Shown: positions 27,093 through 38,904, counted from the stretch's first letter. The stretch: 64,000 nucleotides of DNA from Azoarcus sp. L1K30 (GCF_018122735.1 NZ_JAGRRD010000001.1:3205190-3269189), one strand, 5' to 3'. Notes: generated from the letters alone by a model not told the origin. Numbers and translations are program-made.

Positions 27093-27952
27093 TTACACGT
27101 CGATAGCGACAATGCGTCGAATGACATGGATGCCGAGAATCTCGAAGATCGCGATCACGACGAGGGTGGCCCACCCTTCACGGGTGTGCCAGAGGTGCGC
27201 CATGGCCTCGGGCTCCATCTTGTTGAGCACCCCCATCAGCAGCAGCGGCAAGGCGCCGACGACCCAGGCCTGAAGCTTGCCCTGCGCGGTCAGCGCACGG
27301 ATCTTTCCTTCCAGCTGTAGACGGCTGCGAACGGTGTGGGCAGTACGCTCGAGGGTCTCGGCGAGTCCGCCGCCGGTTTCCGACGCGATGCGCATGGCGG
27401 AGACCGTGAGCGTGGTCGATGGCGTGGGAATGCGCCGACTCAGGTTGCCGAGACTCTGTTCCAGCGTGACCCCCATGCGTTGTTCGCGCAGCATCAGGCC
27501 GAACTCCTGCGAGATCGGCGGGGCGGTCTCGGCCACCAGTTGCCCCAGCGCGGAACTCAGCCCCAGGCCCGCGCGCAGCGCGCCGGAGATCATCATCAGC
27601 GCGTCGGGAAGCTGCTGCTCGAAGCGCTCCAGGCGGCGCGCGCGCAACACCGAATACAGCCAGCGCGGCAACAACCCCAGCGCCAGAAAGATTGGAACTG
27701 CAAGCACCGCGGCACCGGTCACGACCCAGACAAGGATGCCGCCCAGTGCCATGATCGCCAGATTGGCAACGAACAATTTGCGTGGATCAATGAATAGAAA
27801 GAACTCCTGGGCCTGGAAATGAGCGCGCTCAGTGAAGCTGGCCCGGTAGCGCGCCATCGTGACGGTGCCAAGGTCGATGACGAACCAGGCGATCAGGACT
27901 GCGCTGATGGCAATGACAGCGGTCACCAGGGAAAGCACGTCGGTCGGCATCA

Positions 27953-27953
<1 letters not shown>
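27093..27953 (-). CDS. tadB: Tad pilus platform protein TadB
   Basis: An inner-membrane platform protein, 286 residues, with the same F domain as TadC (QLPDALMMISGALRAGLGLSSAL; SETGGGLAETLERTAHTVRSR). Membrane segments are at about 5-27, 62-80 and 84-105, with a C-terminal pair near 228 and 262. Its start codon overlaps the stop of the ATPase gene by one base. It should form the base on which the ATPase drives Flp pilin assembly. Confidence 0.9.
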
Positions 27954-29718
<1,765 letters not shown>

Positions 29719-29719
<1 letters not shown>

Positions 29720-31836
29720 CAGGGAACCTCCGCGCGGACCGGTTCGAGCAATCCCGCCCAGGCCCAGCCGCTGTGCGGACCCGACTGCACGGGAAGCCAT
29801 CCATCCACTGGCGACCGGGACAGCGCCTGCACCTCGCTGCCGATCTCCAGCCACGCCAGGCGCTGTGCATTCCGATCGGGACTGACCCGAAGCGCCAGCT
29901 TCAAGCCAGTGACGCGATACCACGCCATCGGCGCCCCTCCCGCGTCAGGCAAGGCGGTGACCGGCCGCGATGCGATACGAGCAGCCGGTAAACGATCGGT
30001 GAAGGCCTTCATCAGCCATTCGGCGTCCGTGGTCGGCTCGATGGCATGGTCGGCAATCCAGCCCGTATTGCCATCGGGAAGCCGCACCTGCCGCCAGCCG
30101 CCAAGCTTTTCCGGACTCACCGAGCCCACCACCGCGCCCTTGCCGAGGCGTACGAGTACTTCGCTGGCACGGTTGGGCAGGGCGTGTACGGCCACACCGT
30201 CACGAATGACGCGTTGATTGATCTCGATGACGGAAGCACTTCGGGCATCGCCGCGCGCGCCTCCAACGTCATCGCGAAGCGATTCATCACCCGGTGGCAT
30301 CAACGGCGCCTCGGGATCGCCAGGTCGAATCGACTTCGTCGGGTCAGCGGCCCGCCGTTCATCGGGCTCGTTCAAGTAGGGCGGCTTGCCAAGTCCGTCC
30401 TCGAGGCGCCTGCTTGCACGATCGATGCGGTCCACCAGACCGGGACTGCGACTATCGACGATATGCGGCGTAACGAAGACGACGAGCTCGGTTTCGTCGT
30501 TCTGGAAACGCCTGGAGCGAAAAAGCGCGCCAATGACGGGCAGGTCGCCGAGGAAGGGCACCTTGTCGATACTGCTGCTGTCACTGCGCTTGAGCAAGCC
30601 CGCCAGTACAAGTGTCTCGCCGTCACGGACATTGAATTCGGTCTGGGTCATGCGCTTTGACAGCGCGGGACCAGCCACGGTGGACACCGACGTATCGATG
30701 TTGCTGACCTCGCTGGTAATCTTGGCGCGGATATTGCCGCTGTTCGACACCGTCGGCTCAATATCGAGCGCCACCCCGTACGGTTTGAAGTTCACCGTGG
30801 TGCCATTGATCGTGGATACCGTGTAAGGAAACTCGCCGCCGGCGAGAAAATGTGCCGCGGAACCGCTGCGTGCCGACAGTTGTGGCTGTGCCAGAATCGA
30901 GGCCTTGCCTTCCTGGGCGAGCAGCGCGAGCTGCGCGTTCAGGCCCATATTGACGACGCTGAGGATATTCACCCCGGTATGCAGCGGCATGGAACTGCCG
31001 CCTCCTACCGCCGTGATCGGCGCCGGATTGGATGTTCCAGTGGCAAGGTTGATCTGATAGGCGTCGTTGCCATGGACGATGGGTGCCCACACGCCGCCGA
31101 TCGCCGCACCGCCCGTCGGCCCCCACTTGAGACCGATCTCCTTCAGCTCATTGGTGGGAAACTCGACCACCTTGACGTCCATCAGGACCATCTTCTCCCA
31201 ACCGTCGGGGTTGGTGAAATTGACAATCTGAGGATAGCGCTTGGCCAACTCTTCGATCTTGCCCAGGTCGCGGTCGGACAGTTCTTCCCCTTCGACGATG
31301 ACCTTGTCGCCAATGACCGAGGCCCTGGCATGCGGAATGCCGGCGAGAAAGGCGGCAATTTCGCGCGCAAAGCGCGAGGTGTCGCCGGGTGCGATATTGA
31401 TCTTGACGCGCTGGTATTTGCCGTCTTCGTTCCAGATGAAGAGAGAGGAAGTGCCGACCGCATTGGCAAATACGATGACCTCCTTGTCGTCGAGCGAGGC
31501 GGCATTCATGATCTGGCCGTTCCCCACCGCAATGCGGGCGACACCCGGCGCCGGAAAAACCCGTGTTTCGCCGACGAACATGTCGATTTCGGGAATGAGT
31601 CCCTGGTCGTTTGTCGCCTTGATCGGCGCATAGGCCGTTTTCGATGTCCTCGCGTTGCCGCCGGAATGCCAGGTCTCCACAAACTTGCCCACAGGCGCCA
31701 GCGACGCGGAACCTGGCGCACTGTCCGGCACACCTTGTTGGGCGCACACCACCGCGGGAAGCACGCATGATGAGAAAATGAGACAGGCCGCCAGGCGCAG
31801 GCTAATCGATGCAGGGTCACTGCGCATTTTTTGCAT
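29719..31836 (-). CDS. rcpA: Tad secretin (RcpA/CpaC) with two C-terminal SH3-like modules
   Basis: The outer-membrane secretin of the Flp pilus, 705 residues. A signal peptide (about 1-33) is followed by the pilus secretin N domain (about 75-215) and the secretin barrel domain (about 270-480), with SAAHFLAGGEFPY, VALDIEPTV and VPFLGDLPVIGALFRSRRFQNDETELVVFVTP. The usual CpaC protein ends soon after this. Here roughly 200 more residues follow, a linker and two SH3-type repeats (about 535-600 and 635-700; each with a GW-containing end: GNTGWIADHAIEP and HSGWAWAGLLEP). SH3 modules commonly bind peptidoglycan or peptide, so they may anchor the secretin or bind partners. Confidence 0.9.
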
Positions 31837-31872
31837 GATTTGAATCCGTGAAGCGCGAATGAAATGGAGCCG

Positions 31873-32811
31873 TCAGCGCACCTGCGGCGCGCGCAGAACG
31901 GGGGCGGCGGGACGATCTGACGCGGATATCAGCGCGTCGGAGATCAACCGATCGGACGAGGTCGGCTGGGCTAAGTCGGCTGGGCTCGCGTAGTGCCCCA
32001 AATGCAGACCTTCCGGCGGCAGCCTGCCGTCACGGCCTCCATACAGCACGGGCACCTGGGCAAGCTCGCCGGTCATGTCCCGGAGAAAATTCGCGGCCAG
32101 CTCGCCGCCGTCGCGTTCGTCTTCGTCCGCGGGATTGCGCAACAAGGCGGTCAACTTGCCTTCCTCACGCGCGCGGATGATGTTGCGAGCCTGGTCCGGC
32201 GTGGTATCGAGGGTCACAGTGGAATACTGCCTTCGCTCTCCGTTCCTCGGATCTTCTGTCGAACGCTGGCCCGTTGCCAGCACAGGCACCTTTTGCTGCA
32301 TGACGAAGCTGTACTTCTTGCCACCCTGCTCCAGAGTCAACACGAGATCGACCACATCACCCGGTTCGAGCAGACCAGAGATCGAGTTGATCTCGTCCAC
32401 CGGCACGGTAATCGCGCGCCGTCCCTCGGCGACGCGACTGGAGAACGTCGGCGCCTTCCTGCCTTCGAGCAGTCCCCACAACACCATCTCACCGGACTTC
32501 AGCGGATAGGCCAGCGTCTGGCCTGAGACGCGATCGAAATTCTCGGGGAGAATGGCTTGGGAATGCGCGAAGTCGACCGGCACCGACCGAATCGCGACGG
32601 TCTCTTCAGAGATACGCTCACCTTGTTTCAAAGCACGCTTGGCCACGACGACACCAATGGTGTCGCCCCGGCTACGCGCCTCGATCTCGGCCATTCGCCT
32701 GGCCAGATAGGATTGCGCGGCATAGGCTGCGAGCCCACCGATCACAAGTGCCGCCATCAGTACGAGCCATGTCCTGTTATGGCGAAGTTTGGACAGATCT
32801 TGAAGTTTCAT
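31873..32811 (-). CDS. cpaB: Flp pilus assembly protein CpaB/RcpC
   Basis: A 312-residue periplasmic protein held by an N-terminal membrane anchor (about 15-33). The SAF domain near residues 55-115 shows VVVAKRALKQGERISEETV, and the RcpC/CpaB region contains GRRAITVPVDEINSISGLLEPGDVVDLVL. CpaB proteins contact the secretin and may bind peptidoglycan. The start is set at ATG 32811, where the anchor begins. The secretin gene starts 36 bases downstream. Confidence 0.9.
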   Translation of the reverse strand: MKLQDLSKLRHNRTWLVLMAALVIGGLAAYAAQSYLARRMAEIEARSRGDTIGVVVAKRALKQGERISEETVAIRSVPVDFAHSQAILPENFDRVSGQTLAYPLKSGEMVLWGLLEGRKAPTFSSRVAEGRRAITVPVDEINSISGLLEPGDVVDLVLTLEQGGKKYSFVMQQKVPVLATGQRSTEDPRNGERRQYSTVTLDTTPDQARNIIRAREEGKLTALLRNPADEDERDGGELAANFLRDMTGELAQVPVLYGGRDGRLPPEGLHLGHYASPADLAQPTSSDRLISDALISASDRPAAPVLRAPQVR

Positions 32812-32846
32812 TGTCGGTATTGGAAATGGGCGGGATCGAGTGCCGA

Positions 32847-33041
32847 TCAGGTTGGCAGGGAGAGGGCAAAACTGAAGTGCTGGTAACCGTGACGGAAGTT
32901 CTGGATCATCTGCCACAGTGCGCTGTCGTCATCGGTCAGCCCCACACCGAGCGCAAGCGCGAGTGCCGCGCAGACCACGACGTACTCGATCATGGCCTGA
33001 CCAGGTTGACGTGAAAGCGATGCCCGGGCGCAACGGTTCAT
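32847..33041 (-). CDS. Small prepilin-like protein in Tad locus
   Basis: A 64-residue protein with a prepilin-type signal: a short basic leader, then GQAMIEYVVV and a hydrophobic run to about residue 37. Cleavage would fall at the Gly-Gln junction. It looks like a minor Flp-type pilin or TadE-like pseudopilin. The ATG overlaps the stop of the upstream gene (ATGA at 33038-33041), which fixes the start. Confidence 0.75.
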   Translation of the reverse strand: MNRCARASLSRQPGQAMIEYVVVCAALALALGVGLTDDDSALWQMIQNFRHGYQHFSFALSLPT

Positions 33042-33757
33042 GGCAATCTGCCCAGCGTGGAAACGGTATTGATGACGATCGTCGTTTTGCGCTGCGTATC
33101 GCGCGAAATGGTGACAATGGCTTCCTTGTCTGCCCCTTTGAAGTAGAGCGTCCGCCCCTGCCCCGAGCGCCAACTGGGGCCATCTGGCATGTCTGCAGCG
33201 GAAGATTCGTTCTCGAGGACGAATCCTTCGGCCGCCATGAGCGCCTGAGTGCGTTCGCTGTTGATCTGTGCATCCACCGTGTTTTCGAATACGGCATGCC
33301 AGGCGCGCCTGCCGCGATCCGCCGACACCATGTCACTCCGAACCGCGGATCCGGACGGTAGTCCAAAGAGCCAGCGATCAAGCTGCTCCTGGCGCAGGAG
33401 GCGCATTTCAGCGGCCGCCTCGAAGTCGCTCTCCGCCACCACACCGCGGACGCCGTTGGCATCGCGCTCGAGCTGGACGCTGAGGTATCGATGTCCCACA
33501 GCTTTGCCCAGTACAGTAGTCTTTCCGAGGTGGTTTTCTACCAGCGGGGAACCGAGCTCACGGGAAAACCATGCAAGCAGATCATCGACCGACTCGCTGG
33601 AGCGAAACCCGCGCATATGCATCGGCACGCCATTAAGCACGATCTTCTCGCCAACGGAGAACACCCGCGCGGAGTCCGGAAGCGCAATCGAACCTTCAAC
33701 GGAATATGCCTTTGCCATTATCAGAATACAGGCGAGTCCGATCGGAATGCGGGTCAT
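33038..33757 (-). CDS. Exported protein of unknown function in Tad locus
   Basis: A 239-residue protein that I do not recognise. It begins with a probable signal peptide (MTRIPIGLACILIMAKAYS, residues 1-19). The rest is soluble, charged and without cysteines beyond the signal. Its position inside an unbroken run of overlapping Tad genes, between a TadE-like gene and a small pilin-like gene, suggests a periplasmic part in pilus assembly. Start ATG 33757 is six bases after the upstream stop. Confidence 0.7.
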   Translation of the reverse strand: MTRIPIGLACILIMAKAYSVEGSIALPDSARVFSVGEKIVLNGVPMHMRGFRSSESVDDLLAWFSRELGSPLVENHLGKTTVLGKAVGHRYLSVQLERDANGVRGVVAESDFEAAAEMRLLRQEQLDRWLFGLPSGSAVRSDMVSADRGRRAWHAVFENTVDAQINSERTQALMAAEGFVLENESSAADMPDGPSWRSGQGRTLYFKGADKEAIVTISRDTQRKTTIVINTVSTLGRLP

Positions 33758-33762
33758 TGCGT

Positions 33763-34611
33763 TTACTTCGCCTTCAGACGATCCGCTGGCACCACGTCCC
33801 GCCAGAAATCGATCCTGCCCAGTTTTGGACCTTGAAGACCTGCGGGTGCTTCGATGATCGACACGTAGCCGTCGACTTCGCCGGAAATACTCGCGAGACT
33901 TGCAGCCGGAAAGATTGCAGCGCTGCCTAGAATCCGGCTTTCGACCTCTGCTGCATGCTTTGCCGCCCACGGCTCGAGCAGCAGGCTGGTGTGTCGCGTC
34001 ATCGTCAATTCGGTCGTATCGAATGGGCGGTAGAAAGCCAGCGCAGTTGGCAGCGGCGCAAGCTTTACACTGATGTTGGCACGGTAGATGCCTTTTGACG
34101 CCAGACCAAGTCCGGATGCGATCATTCCAAAGCTGTCCATGTCGCTTGCTGCCTCGAAGCCGTCCGCGTGCGAACTGCCAGCGCCGGGGCCGAAACTGAC
34201 GGCCACATCGGAAAAGCGATTCAGCAGTGGCCGGGCGTCGGGCCCCCGCCAGAACAGGTTGCGATGCGCGTTGAATTCGCCGGCGACGTCACCCGTCTTG
34301 ATCGGCGCGTCCGAATTGCCAAAGAAGCGGCGTCGCACTTCGTCCGCCAGCTGGCCCTCAGGCTTCCATGACCCTGTCGCACGGTCGTTCCGGATCGTCG
34401 CGTCAAACGCAGCGTAACGCGCAGCCATCTGTGTGGAATGGTTGATATCCTGATATTTGGCGATCATCGGAATCAGCAGAAACAGCGGCATCATCGTCAG
34501 TGCAACGACGAGGAACTCGGTCAGCGCCTGACCGCACTGCGCAGATCCGCGCGCGCGATTGCGATGTGCGCTCATGACGTGAGCGACAGGAGCCACCGGT
34601 AAGACTCTCAT
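33763..34611 (-). CDS. TadE-like minor pilin/assembly protein
   Basis: A 282-residue protein with an N-terminal prepilin-like helix (about 27-52: CGQALTEFLVVALTMMPLF) and a periplasmic domain of about 220 residues. The Gly before QALTE marks a possible prepilin peptidase cut. The ATG at 34611 overlaps the stop of the upstream gene; an in-frame ATG at 34575 is an alternative. It is one of several TadE/TadG-like proteins in the locus. Confidence 0.8.
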   Translation of the reverse strand: MRVLPVAPVAHVMSAHRNRARGSAQCGQALTEFLVVALTMMPLFLLIPMIAKYQDINHSTQMAARYAAFDATIRNDRATGSWKPEGQLADEVRRRFFGNSDAPIKTGDVAGEFNAHRNLFWRGPDARPLLNRFSDVAVSFGPGAGSSHADGFEAASDMDSFGMIASGLGLASKGIYRANISVKLAPLPTALAFYRPFDTTELTMTRHTSLLLEPWAAKHAAEVESRILGSAAIFPAASLASISGEVDGYVSIIEAPAGLQGPKLGRIDFWRDVVPADRLKAK

Positions 34612-35501
34612 TTCAAGAATGGCCGCGGTGCGTTCCGCAAGATCACCGCCCCATCCGGATGCCGAAAGATCTCGCTACTGACCTGCAGATCCAGGACAAC
34701 CTCTCTTGCGGTAAAGGTGTGGAACTTGTCAAAGGTCGCTTGCAACAAGAGGCCCGGCCTTTCCAGGTGGTACGCGGACCGCTGATGCGGCAAGTCGCTC
34801 TTGGGTGTTGCCATGCACTTTTGCATCAGCGGCGGCGAGCCGAATACCTCGCAGCGCATTCCGGCAATCGTTTTGAAGCTTCCGGTGGGCGCCAGGAGCG
34901 CCATCGTGCCGCCACCAACGCCGCGCAAGACCGCGAGCGTTTCAGGCGACAGTGCGTCTACTTCGTTCGATGGCAGTCGAACCACGTTGCGGCAGGACGG
35001 TGGCGACTTCCCCTTCTCTGCACGCAGCGTTTCCTCGCAGTGCAGACTTCCATCGATGAGACGACGCGTCTTTCCGCTCGCGCGTCTGAGACCACAATTG
35101 CCGACATACCCCTGATCCCGGTGGATGTCCCTGCGCGAGTCGATCTCCAATTTTGTCGCCGAACGGATTGCAACCGACTTTCCCGCCGCATAGTAGATTT
35201 CAAGGTCCTCAAACCAGGTCTTCTCGGGTATGCCGCCTGTCGGCAAGGGCTGGTATGGCCCTGGATCGTCACCGAGGTCTATGCCCAATTTGCATAATTC
35301 GTGCAATTGCTGCAGATTTTCGCGCTGGTGCTTCTGAAATTCTGGATCAAGCTCCATCGTCAGATGAACGTAGTGCGCAGACACCGTCGCGCCGCCGAAC
35401 TCGGAGTGATACGGTCTCCAGCCCTCGTCGGCATGCAATGCACTGCTGACGAAGAGCAAAGCGAAACTGAACAGCGCAAGACCGCTGAATCCGATTTTCA
35501 T
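34608..35501 (-). CDS. Exported protein of unknown function in Tad locus
   Basis: A 297-residue protein with a clear signal peptide (residues 1-24, ending SSALHA-DEG). The mature part has six cysteines (in HELCKLG, GNCGLR, LHCEET, SCRNV, MRCEVF and QKCMAT), an even number that would suit disulfides in the periplasm. I do not recognise a family. It overlaps both neighbours by 4 bases, so it is a genuine member of the Tad operon. Confidence 0.72.
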   Translation of the reverse strand: MKIGFSGLALFSFALLFVSSALHADEGWRPYHSEFGGATVSAHYVHLTMELDPEFQKHQRENLQQLHELCKLGIDLGDDPGPYQPLPTGGIPEKTWFEDLEIYYAAGKSVAIRSATKLEIDSRRDIHRDQGYVGNCGLRRASGKTRRLIDGSLHCEETLRAEKGKSPPSCRNVVRLPSNEVDALSPETLAVLRGVGGGTMALLAPTGSFKTIAGMRCEVFGSPPLMQKCMATPKSDLPHQRSAYHLERPGLLLQATFDKFHTFTAREVVLDLQVSSEIFRHPDGAVILRNAPRPFLK

Positions 35502-36877
35502 GGCATTTCCACTCCCTGCAGGCCTTGCGCAAAGCGGACCTCGGCATCAGCGGACACCAATCGTGGCTGCCAGAACGGATTGAACAGGCTGCCGATCTCC
35601 CTGGGTTTTCCCATTCCAGTGCCGTACGCGTTCGCGTCCTGACGCGCGAAGAAGACCTCAGCGGCCGAAACTGCAACAAGCTCGTCACCGCCCGCGGGCA
35701 TGGCGCTGAAGTTGTTCAGCGACTGTCCGAGCCGCGTGCCGCTACCGCTGCCACGAATCTCTGCGCGACCTTCCGAGGTCCGCGTCTGCGCGACAACGCG
35801 GCGCAGACGCACTGCCAGCCGGAGGCGCGGATCGTCCCCGGCAAGCGCACTGTCGGAAAGGTCGTAGAAATCCGGCAATCCCGAGTAGTCCCAGGTGGAC
35901 GATGAGGCAGCGCCGTAGGCCATCCCGCCCGAGGTCGGATTGACCAGTCTGGCGGCACCGTAGCGGGAGAGATCGGTGTCGCTGCCCGGCACGTCGGCAG
36001 CACCACGTCCGCCAAAGCCCACTGGATACTCATTGATGTAGCAGTCACCGTACTTGTCTGTCTTCCAGCGGAATTCGGACATGGCATCAAGCGCCTTCCA
36101 TTCGTCAAAACCGATCAGATCGGTGCCGCCACGGCGGCTGATCCAGTCCCACATATAGACACAGCCCTCCGGATACAGGGCAGGCATTGTCCAGTTGCGC
36201 CGGGGAACAAATGCGTCCCTGCTTGCAGCGGTTTTCGACACCTCGGCAAACCGCGTACGCTCGTCATCGGCATATCTGGACACGAAGCTGGTGATGTCGG
36301 ACGCGCTGAGCGACAAGGGGTCGACCGCGATATCGCCATCGTCTCGGTAGTTCGATTCGGCGACCTCGCGCATGACCTTGAGACGGGCCGGAATCAGCCC
36401 CATATAGGCGACCTGCTGCGCCTTCATCAAACGCATCCTGATGATCTTGTCCGATGCGAGCGCCAGCCCCTCGAGGGCACTGACGTCACCGTATTCGTCG
36501 TTCAGGTGGCCGAGAGAATCTCCGCTGGTCTCCGCAATGAGATAGGACGGGTAGTATCCGATGTACTTCATCCAGTTCACGCCAGCCCCCATTGTTCCCA
36601 TGGTCTCGACATACTGAATCCACGAGGAAAGGCTCACCAGCTGCGCGATCGCTACCGTATTCGCGAGCATGGCGCGATTGGCATAGGCCTCGTAGTTCAA
36701 GGTGCGCGCATTCATGACCGCACCGCTGTAGACCACGGCATCGCTGGTATTCACGAGCCGGGTCTTCTCGGCCGACAACTGTCCGGTGTTGAACAGAAAG
36801 AACAATGCAACGACCGAACCGACGATTACGAACAAACCGTAGATTGCGGCCTGCCCATCCTGTCTAGATCGACTCAC
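35498..36877 (-). CDS. TadG-like pilus assembly protein
   Basis: A 459-residue protein with an N-terminal prepilin-type segment (about 6-30: DGQAAIYGLFVIVGSVVALFFLF) and a long periplasmic domain containing NTSDAVVYSGAVMNARTLNYEAYANRAMLANT, a pattern typical of TadG-like proteins of Betaproteobacteria. The start is GTG 36877 with no clear ribosome site; the 82 bases to the pilin stop hold no other gene. It probably sits in the inner membrane and takes part in pilus assembly or retraction. Confidence 0.8.
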   Translation of the reverse strand: MSRSRQDGQAAIYGLFVIVGSVVALFFLFNTGQLSAEKTRLVNTSDAVVYSGAVMNARTLNYEAYANRAMLANTVAIAQLVSLSSWIQYVETMGTMGAGVNWMKYIGYYPSYLIAETSGDSLGHLNDEYGDVSALEGLALASDKIIRMRLMKAQQVAYMGLIPARLKVMREVAESNYRDDGDIAVDPLSLSASDITSFVSRYADDERTRFAEVSKTAASRDAFVPRRNWTMPALYPEGCVYMWDWISRRGGTDLIGFDEWKALDAMSEFRWKTDKYGDCYINEYPVGFGGRGAADVPGSDTDLSRYGAARLVNPTSGGMAYGAASSSTWDYSGLPDFYDLSDSALAGDDPRLRLAVRLRRVVAQTRTSEGRAEIRGSGSGTRLGQSLNNFSAMPAGGDELVAVSAAEVFFARQDANAYGTGMGKPREIGSLFNPFWQPRLVSADAEVRFAQGLQGVEMP

Positions 36878-36959
36878 GACAATGCGGCGTCGCTGCGACG
36901 AGAGAAGTTCTTCATTCCAGCACCGGCTCGCAGTACGTCCGACAGTCTCACTGACTCGG

Positions 36960-37220
36960 TCAGCGCGAATTGTCGTTGGTGTATGCGTTCAAGCCTTTCT
37001 TGGTCGTGCCTTCGGCCTCGGCGTTGTCGGCAGACGACTGCGCGGATGAGATCGCAGCACTTGCCGACTTGCCCGACACCTCGAGCGCAATGCCCGCGGT
37101 CTGGCTGCGAACGGTCTCGCCGAAGAACTGATACACCGCAATGGCCGCAACGGCAATCAACGCAACGATGACGATGTATTCGGTCATCCCTTGCCCGGAC
37201 TGGTTGATCGATTCCCTCAT
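36960..37220 (-). CDS. flp: Flp-family type IVb pilin
   Basis: The probable major pilin, 86 residues. ATG 37220 has GGAGAG about 8 bases upstream. A short leader is followed by GQGMTEYIVIVALIAVAAIAV, the Flp-type helix with the Glu-Tyr pair next to the predicted cleavage after Gly. The mature C-terminus is Ser/Ala/Asn-rich. As first gene of the Tad operon it fits the usual order, with the most abundant product first. Direct repeats at 37274-37296 lie in its promoter region. Confidence 0.85.
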   Translation of the reverse strand: MRESINQSGQGMTEYIVIVALIAVAAIAVYQFFGETVRSQTAGIALEVSGKSASAAISSAQSSADNAEAEGTTKKGLNAYTNDNSR

Positions 37221-37273
37221 TGCACCACTCTCCATGACAATGTATTTTGCAATGGTGCAAATGTACGCTGCGA

Positions 37274-37296
37274 CAACATGCTTTGCAACATGCTTT
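37274..37296. promoter_or_regulatory. Two 11-base direct repeats before flp
   Basis: CAACATGCTTT occurs at 37274-37284 and again at 37286-37296, a 12-base period. On the minus strand a possible sigma70 promoter overlaps them (TTGCAA, 17 bases, TACATT). The region is shared with the divergent N-acyltransferase gene. Confidence 0.45.
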
Positions 37297-37336
37297 TGGC
37301 ATTTTTTCTGTAAATTCATACACGCCTCCGACATTC

Positions 37337-38866
37337 ATGGCACTTCCGTCTCCACTTGCCCGGCTTCTTCTCGTTCTTGCGCTTGGCCTCGTCAGCGAAT
37401 TTGCCTGGGCCCCGTACTCGATGTCGTGGGCCATGCTGCCGATCCTCGGTGCGGTTTATCTGTGCCTGGCCGCGACGCGCCAGCCGGCCTTGGTCGGCGG
37501 CTTGGCACTGGCGTTCGGCATTGCCCAGCATGCGTCGGGTCATGCCTGGATCTACGCTGCACTTGTCGACAAGGCCGGTTTGCCCGTGCCCTTCGCCGTC
37601 CTTGCCACCGCCATCTTCGTGCTCTACCTGGCGCTATTCATGGCACTGCCGAGCGTTCTCTGGGCACGTTTTCTGCTGCGGGCTCCACCAGTCGGTGCGT
37701 CCTGCGACATGGTCTCCGCGGTCGCGCTTGCCGCCCTGTGGGCCTTTGGCGAGTGGATGCGCAGTGCGTGCCTCGGCGGCGTCAGTTCGCTGGCGCTGGC
37801 CTACGCCTGGCTGGATACACCACTCGAAGGACTGATTCCCCTCGGCGGCATGCATGGTACGGGCCTGTTCGTCTACCTGATCGGCTTCGGGGCCGGTCCA
37901 GCCCTGAGCCGGCTCAAGGCGAGGCAGCCGCGACAGGCAACGGCGCTCGGCATGCTGCTCGTTTGCGCGCTTGCACTGGGTCAGTGGGGCAGATCGATGC
38001 CCTGGATCGACGCCGAGGGCGCAACGATGGACTTTCGACTCGTTCAGACCGGTATCCCACAGCGCGACAAGTTCGACCCGGATAGCGCGGGCCGCATCGT
38101 CAGGCAGGTCACCACCACGATGGCATCATCGCCCGCAGCGCTCGTGGTCGCACCGGAAACGGCATTTCCGATGTTCTTTCACCAGTTGCCGATGGGCATT
38201 GTCGATACCCTCGTGCAATTCGCGAGACGCAGCGGAAGCCATCTCTTCGTCGGGGTCGCGCACATGGGCAGCCAGCTCCGCGGACACAACAGCCTGCTCC
38301 ATGTCGCGCCGGGAAGCGCACCACTTTCTTTCCACCACAAGGTGCTGTTGATGCCATTTGGCGAATACGGGCCAAGGGGTTTCGACTGGTTTTCCAGGCG
38401 ACTGAACATGGCGTTCAAGGATCTTGTCCCGGGCCCCGTCGACCAGCCCGCATTCGACGTCGGCGACCACCGGATCGGTACCATGATCTGCCACGAAGAC
38501 TCCGTTGGCTGGTTCGTGCGCCAGCGCGCGCTCGACGCCTCGGTATTGTTGAATCCGAGCAACCTGGCGTGGTTCGACCACAGCAAGGCCATACCACAGG
38601 GGCTGGCGATGGTCAGGGTCAGGGCGCTGGAGAATGGTCGTCCGGTCCTGCGCGTCGCCAACACCGGCATTACCGCCCACGTCGATCATCGCGGGAGGCT
38701 GATCGGCAGTTTACCTCCGTATATGGCTGCGGAACTGAAGGGCGAGGTGCAGCCCACGAAAGGCACAACACCTTATGCGCGAACCGGGGATTGGCCCTTT
38801 GTCGTGGCGTGCCTCACGATGTTGCTGGCGATCGGGCTACGGCGGCAAAAATGCCAGCGCGTATAG
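37337..38866 (+). CDS. Apolipoprotein N-acyltransferase-like protein
   Basis: An inner-membrane enzyme of 509 residues that would add the third acyl chain to lipoproteins. The N-terminal half has about six to eight membrane segments; the C-terminal half is a nitrilase-type domain. The triad is complete: E274 in APETAFP, K335 in HHKVLLMPFGEYGP and C385 in MICHEDS. A last membrane segment is near 485-500. The start ATG 37337 follows the family. The usual betaproteobacterial lnt neighbours (corC/ybeX, ybeZ) are absent, and the gene faces a Tad locus, so this may be a second copy with a special substrate; whether another lnt exists cannot be seen here. Confidence 0.85.
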   Translation: MALPSPLARLLLVLALGLVSEFAWAPYSMSWAMLPILGAVYLCLAATRQPALVGGLALAFGIAQHASGHAWIYAALVDKAGLPVPFAVLATAIFVLYLALFMALPSVLWARFLLRAPPVGASCDMVSAVALAALWAFGEWMRSACLGGVSSLALAYAWLDTPLEGLIPLGGMHGTGLFVYLIGFGAGPALSRLKARQPRQATALGMLLVCALALGQWGRSMPWIDAEGATMDFRLVQTGIPQRDKFDPDSAGRIVRQVTTTMASSPAALVVAPETAFPMFFHQLPMGIVDTLVQFARRSGSHLFVGVAHMGSQLRGHNSLLHVAPGSAPLSFHHKVLLMPFGEYGPRGFDWFSRRLNMAFKDLVPGPVDQPAFDVGDHRIGTMICHEDSVGWFVRQRALDASVLLNPSNLAWFDHSKAIPQGLAMVRVRALENGRPVLRVANTGITAHVDHRGRLIGSLPPYMAAELKGEVQPTKGTTPYARTGDWPFVVACLTMLLAIGLRRQKCQRV

Positions 38867-38904
38867 CGCGGCGCAAGAGAGATTGCCGTGGTTACGCGGT
38901 CGCC

